Assembly: GCA_025345505.1 (NCBI GenBank)
Contig: JANVCC010000010.1
Location: 45,271,738-45,335,737 of the forward strand
Direction: 5' to 3'
DNA length: 64,000 nt
Source of the DNA: Todiramphus chloris collaris
Lineage: Eukaryota; Chordata; Aves; Coraciiformes; Alcedinidae
The notes under the pieces are model-generated. The model was given only the letters and a program-made list of their open reading frames with translations. It ran no database searches and was not told the DNA's origin. How positions within the stretch are numbered: the stretch's first letter is position 1; each line of letters starts with the position of its first letter. Positions 59,522 to 64,000 of the stretch are shown one piece after another. The position numbers were made by a program, and so were the translations under genes.

Positions 59522-62287
59522 AAGCAGCATTTTTGTGTATCCTCAAAATTATGAAAATCACTGAACCACTTCAGAACTGCAGTTGCAGTGAGAAACCTCT
59601 GAGGTGCATCTAGACTCTAGTGCCTTCAGGGCATAGTCTGACCACTGCAACCCTTGAAATTTGTGTAATACCTCTCCTATTACTAAAACATCCCTTCATT
59701 CGATAGTGATTTTCTTGCCCTTGCTTCAGAAGAAGCTAACTAATATATAATTTTTACAGAAAAAAATTATATTATGGTATTTGAGATCTTAGATAATCTT
59801 ACTGTTGAAAAGTAAATTAATGTGATTACACAGTAACTGCTCTTTTCCTAATCCTCTTCCAAATTTCATATCAGAAAGCAGGCTGGGGTCTCTAAAAATG
59901 TTTCACAAATATCTAGCAATTTTGAAGTAAGTGAAGGACAAAAAAACCCAAGTTAAATTATACTTTTAAAAAATCTCCTATGTGGGAAAGAAGTTTAGAA
60001 AATTGAGAACTTACTTCATTTCATACTTACTTTTTTTTTTATGGTCTGTTACTAAGTGACATGGGAAAAGAAAAGAACTAATTAGTAGAATTAAAAGCTT
60101 ATGTACTTTATAATCCTTACCACAAGCTAAAAGCTGTTGACTGAAGCTCAGAAGATAGCCCACTTGTAGTTGTCTCTTTTTATCCTATGAGTTTAAGTCA
60201 CTGTATCCTACTAGAAAAAACTTCTAACAGCTGCCTTCCTCCCAGAACTGCTGGTATGACAAAATTGACTATAATTAGGATTGCTTCTTTCCTGATCTAT
60301 AAATTTTAATTTGAAAGAGATGTTTTCTTTCCCTGATGACAGAGAAGAAAATTGCATTACCAAGGTAAAAACAAAAAAAAATGGTGTTACCTGAGGAAGG
60401 CAGTGTAGCTAGAGTCAGTCAAATTTACAGTTTGGCAACTGTTCAAAAACCGTATATATGTTGCAAGACTGAGTGAGAAGAACAGAACTTGCTGACATTG
60501 CCATCTGAGGAACTACAGGAACACGTAATTATTTTTCACTTTTGTATTATTTTTTTGTGTCCATTACACTTTGTAATGGAACTGCTACATTGAGCACAGT
60601 CAATCACAAATTTCCCAGGGCATTGTCATATGCACAATAGCCAAGTACACTGATAAAAACACTGAAGTTAATTTTGTTTTAGTCAATTTAGGAATGCTGC
60701 CACGCTAGATTAGACTATTTATCCATTTAATCTGGCAGCAGGCTTCTAGCAATTTTTTTATTATATGCTGTAAAAGCATATTTTCAAGTTTCAAAAAGCC
60801 AAGTGTGAATTACTACATTTGCATGAAAAATAATTCTTTCATTATCAGTACAATGACTACCCTCTGTCTAAAAGAATGAAATTTTAATATCTTTGGCACA
60901 AACTCTGTGGTTCTTCATCAAGGAAAACTAATTTGTAATTAGCATTTGACCTAACAATGAGCCAAAACAAATCTCACTGTTTAAAAAACTGTGCTAATAG
61001 TGGAAACATCCTTAGTTACTAATCTAGTTCCTGAGGTGAATGAACTGGCATCTACCATATTTTTATTATCCTATAACTTATGAAAATTATACTGTTATGC
61101 TTGAAAATGTTTGTGAGAAAGAATTACTTACCATGCATAGATTGTATTAACCTGAGTAAATAAATTTTGTATTTTATACATTTGAGGAAAATACACATTA
61201 TTCTATGTTAGGCATAAAACAGAAACCGAGTTGGCAGATTTCTAGTTGAAAATGGTCAGAACACCAGCTCTGAACTGTGCAGTCACTGCAGTCACTTTAA
61301 TTGAAGATAAGCAGTTAGCAACAAAAGCTTTCTGCCATCAGATACTCTTTTAATTTTCATCTCTGTCCTTTCCATCATCTGCTTCTGGCACTCCTGCTTC
61401 TGCTTCCCAGATGACATAGTGAAACAGCTGGGCAGTGATGTAAAAAGTAAGACAGAAATATGAGTGACAAGACTCTTTTCCATGTGACTTTTTGTGACTT
61501 CAGCTACAACATCGAAAGAGACAAAAATCAGTGGGTTCAGAAAAACTGGAATACCATGCGGTATGGTTTTGAATAAAGAACCTAGGATTTGAATTTGCTA
61601 CACAAAAATCCCGTATTATATGGGATGGATGGAAACTCCAGTGGAAAGACAATCAGAGAAGATGTTATAAGGGATGTCTTACTTGGAGGAAAATAGAAAT
61701 CCTATAGAGAAGGTGTACATTTTATAATAAAGTTTTTTCATACAGTTTTGCAGCCCTACACTAGCTGCACAGTGAAATAAAAAGTATTGAAAGGATTTTT
61801 TTTTTTTTAATTCTATCACTGCATTTATATTTCTGAGTCTCCATTAAAAAACAGGTTTAACCGACACAATAAAAATGATATAATGAAAACCATTAACCAT
61901 GTTATTACCTTTTTTTCTGGACAAAATACACCTGAGGATGTATCCTACACAGTGAACACCTAATAACCACAAGATTACAGAAGCTTTTCTTCAACTAATG
62001 AGGATATCCCATTTTAGTTAATCTAGTTCATGTAATTCCAAAAATATTCTCATAAAAATACTGTTCATGTTCTAAAATCACTTTTTTTATGTGTGAATTT
62101 GCACAGCAGTGGGCTTTATATAAAATTTGGAAAGAATATCTCAAACGCATTGTACTTCTGTAACAGTTCCTGTCAACTTTTTAAAATTATGAAGTTTGTA
62201 AAAGGAGGTATATAGCTTCACCTGAGAGGCTGACCTTATTATAACGATCTTAAAGAGATAGTATGAGCTTCTCTCTCCATAGTTACA

Positions 62288-63006
62288 ATCATAGAATCAT
62301 AGAATTGTCAGGGTTGGAAGGGACCTTAAAGATCATCTATCTCCAACCTCCCTGCCTTGGGCAGGGACATCTCCCACTACAGCAGGTTGCTCAGAGCCCC
62401 ATCCAGCCTAGTCTTAAAAACTTCCAAGGATGGGGCTTCCACCACCTCTCTGGGCAACCTGTTCCAGTGTCTCATCACTCTCATGGTGAAGAAATTCTTC
62501 CTATGTCCAACCTGAATCGACCTATCTCTAGCTTTAATCCATTCCCTCTAGTCCTATCACTGCCCGACAGCCTAAAAAAGTCCCTCCCCAGCTTTCTTGT
62601 AGGCCCCCTTCAGATACTGGAAGGCCACAGTAAGGTCTCCCCAGAGCCACCTTTCTTCTAGATTGAACAATCCAAACTCTCTCAATCTGTCCCCATAGGA
62701 GAGGTGCTCCAGCCCTCTGATCATCCTCGTGGCCCTTCTCTGGACATTTTCCAGCATGTCCATATCCTTCCTGTAATAGGGACTCCAGAACTGGACGCAG
62801 TACTCCAGGTGAGGCCTCACGAGAGCAGAGTAGAGGGGGAGAATCACTTCCCTCGACCTGATAGCCACATTTCTCTTGATGCAGCCCAGGATACGATTGG
62901 CCCTCTGGGCTGTGAGAGCACACTCAACTCATGTTGAGCTTCTCATCCACCAGTACTCCCAGGTCCTTTTCTTCATGGCTGCTCTCAAGCCAGTCACTGC
63001 CCATAT
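62288..63006 (-). mobile_element. CR1 LINE, 5'-truncated
   Basis: The left end ATCATAGAATCATAGAATTG is the antisense CR1 tail, followed by GTTGGAAGGGACCTTAAAG. In the minus-strand translation a 98-codon frame (62868 to 62572) reads as the C-terminal reverse transcriptase (S-R-E-V-I-L-P-L-Y, then P-H-L-E-Y-C-V-Q-F-W). A second frame carries on after a shift. Similarity ends near 63006 in the segment that normally encodes K-D-L-G. The tail and body are well preserved, so it is among the younger CR1 copies here. Confidence 0.94.
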
Positions 63007-64000
63007 AACTACTAATATGTAGTTATGAACATATGCCAGATTTCTCTTTGGCTTTCCTCTATATCTTTCTAGCTATGTTTCTCCTTATTAAAGTACTGCC
63101 TCAAGTTTCTTATGCATTTAGGAAGTTTATCTTCACCGTTTCCAATTATTTACCAATAAAGTGCAGTACTTCAAGTAAAGTACATAATTGCTATACTCCT
63201 TTATTTTAAAGTATTTTACTAGCGCAACTGAACTTTTAAACTCAGATTTTGATTATTTGAAATTTATTTACTGAGGCAATTCAGCTTTATAAAAAGCTAC
63301 CAGCAGCGTTTGAATAGTAAATAGTAAATAGCCTATAATATACTGACCAGTTAGTTTTAAGATAAATAACTGTATGAAAAACTAGGATGTCAGGCCCATA
63401 GTTTAACAAGCAATGTTCTGTCTTCTATTTTTTTCTTTTCTGTTCTACTAATACTTTTGAGTTCTTTTGGTAATGCTTTTCTGACAGACAGCTTGCTTCT
63501 CATTTCTGTGCTTGCTCACTCAGAATGACAATTTTTGGTAAACTAGTGATTTAAAGTCCATTATTATTCTGCATTAAACTGATGTAGAATGCCAGTCAGG
63601 CAGTCCATTTTTTTTTTTCAGTCCAGCTGTGCTGAGCTACAAGTAGATATGAAGTAATTGACCTTGTTGTTCACTGAATTGTATAATGCTTTGCTACCTA
63701 CTGTTTTGTGACACTCACTTCACTTCATGCATCTTCACAAGTCATGACCTTTATGGTGGATATTACTCTCCAACATAGACAAAAACCACCTTTACAGAAG
63801 TAAAACCTTAACAATGATCAGCACAACCTTTCTGCAACACAGAGGCCAAGCAAACCTGCAGTACTAAGATTAGAGATTCTAGATGATTTTTCAACAGAGG
63901 CAAAGAAAAATAGAATTGCTTTTATGAAAATAAACACTTGAAAATCTCCAGTGGACAAATCAATCCTTCCTATTCTCCCAGGAAGACGTGATGTTTTCTT
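63007..64000. other. Unique AT-rich sequence to the window end
   Basis: Nothing recognised. A short direct repeat, AATAGTAAATAGTAAATAG, lies near 63313-63331. Confidence 0.5.

Larger units (their letters stand above)
46229..62287. other. 16 kb of AT-rich sequence without recognised gene or repeat
   Basis: The longest featureless part. It includes A-runs (48448-48465, 49985-50002), a hairpin at 51020-51046, overlapping palindromes at 55575-55613, and a G15 run at 59507-59521. A locally GC-richer block lies at 58000-58300, with a 64-codon frame that I cannot identify. Short open frames scattered through it lack domains or plausible splice context. Confidence 0.45.

Noticed and set aside
62263..62923. 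Frames of 98-132 codons on both strands near 62.3-62.9 kb
   Set aside because: They fall within a CR1 copy. The plus-strand frames are antisense to the polymerase remnant.
1..64000. Prokaryotic-type systems (CRISPR, operons, phage, toxin-antitoxin)
   Set aside because: No repeat-spacer array, no dense coding and no ribosome-binding sites. The base composition and repeats are vertebrate and avian.

Overview
This window looks like AT-rich, non-coding DNA from a bird, either a gene desert or a very long intron. I recognised no complete or conserved protein-coding gene, no tRNA or rRNA, no CpG island and no CRISPR or prokaryotic feature. The avian call rests on the repeats. There are eight 5'-truncated CR1 LINE copies, most with the typical CR1 3' end built on ATTCTATG units. 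There are also LTRs that I recognise as avian ERVL-type and ERVK-type. Two of the LTR families are ones I associate with neoavian birds rather than chicken, but I cannot name a species.

Layout. Positions 363-2600 hold a broken minus-strand ERVL-type provirus: an LTR piece, then RNase H and reverse transcriptase remnants, with the integrase region missing. Positions 3698-4914 are a 1,217-bp solo LTR flanked by GTGCT duplications, with a degenerate tandem repeat inside it. CR1 copies lie at 5141-6047 (-), 16580-17535 (+, internally deleted), 18900-19352 (+), 22331-22894 (+), 28362-29329 (-), 42984-43161 (-), 45304-46228 (+, split) and 62288-63006 (-). A much older, differently diverged CR1 lies at 35370-35910. 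A long purine microsatellite is at 17687-17829.

Two nested insertions can be read base by base. At 40902-41836 a 343-bp ERVK-type solo LTR sits eight bases inside one end of an ERVL-type LTR, flanked by TAGTAA. At 45304-46228 a 428-bp ERVK-type solo LTR interrupts a CR1, flanked by GGACCC. These give a relative order: CR1 and ERVL copies first, ERVK LTRs later.

The remaining long stretches (6.0-16.6, 19.4-22.3, 22.9-28.4, 29.3-35.4, 35.9-40.9 and 46.2-62.3 kb) are unique AT-rich sequence. They hold a few inverted repeats, some blocks whose base composition resembles conserved non-coding elements, and weak splice-site-flanked exon candidates. No genes act together here, because the features are repeats in different states of decay. 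I found no convincing new biological system. The most informative signals are the nested LTRs, the LTR with an internal tandem array, and a few unexplained palindromes.
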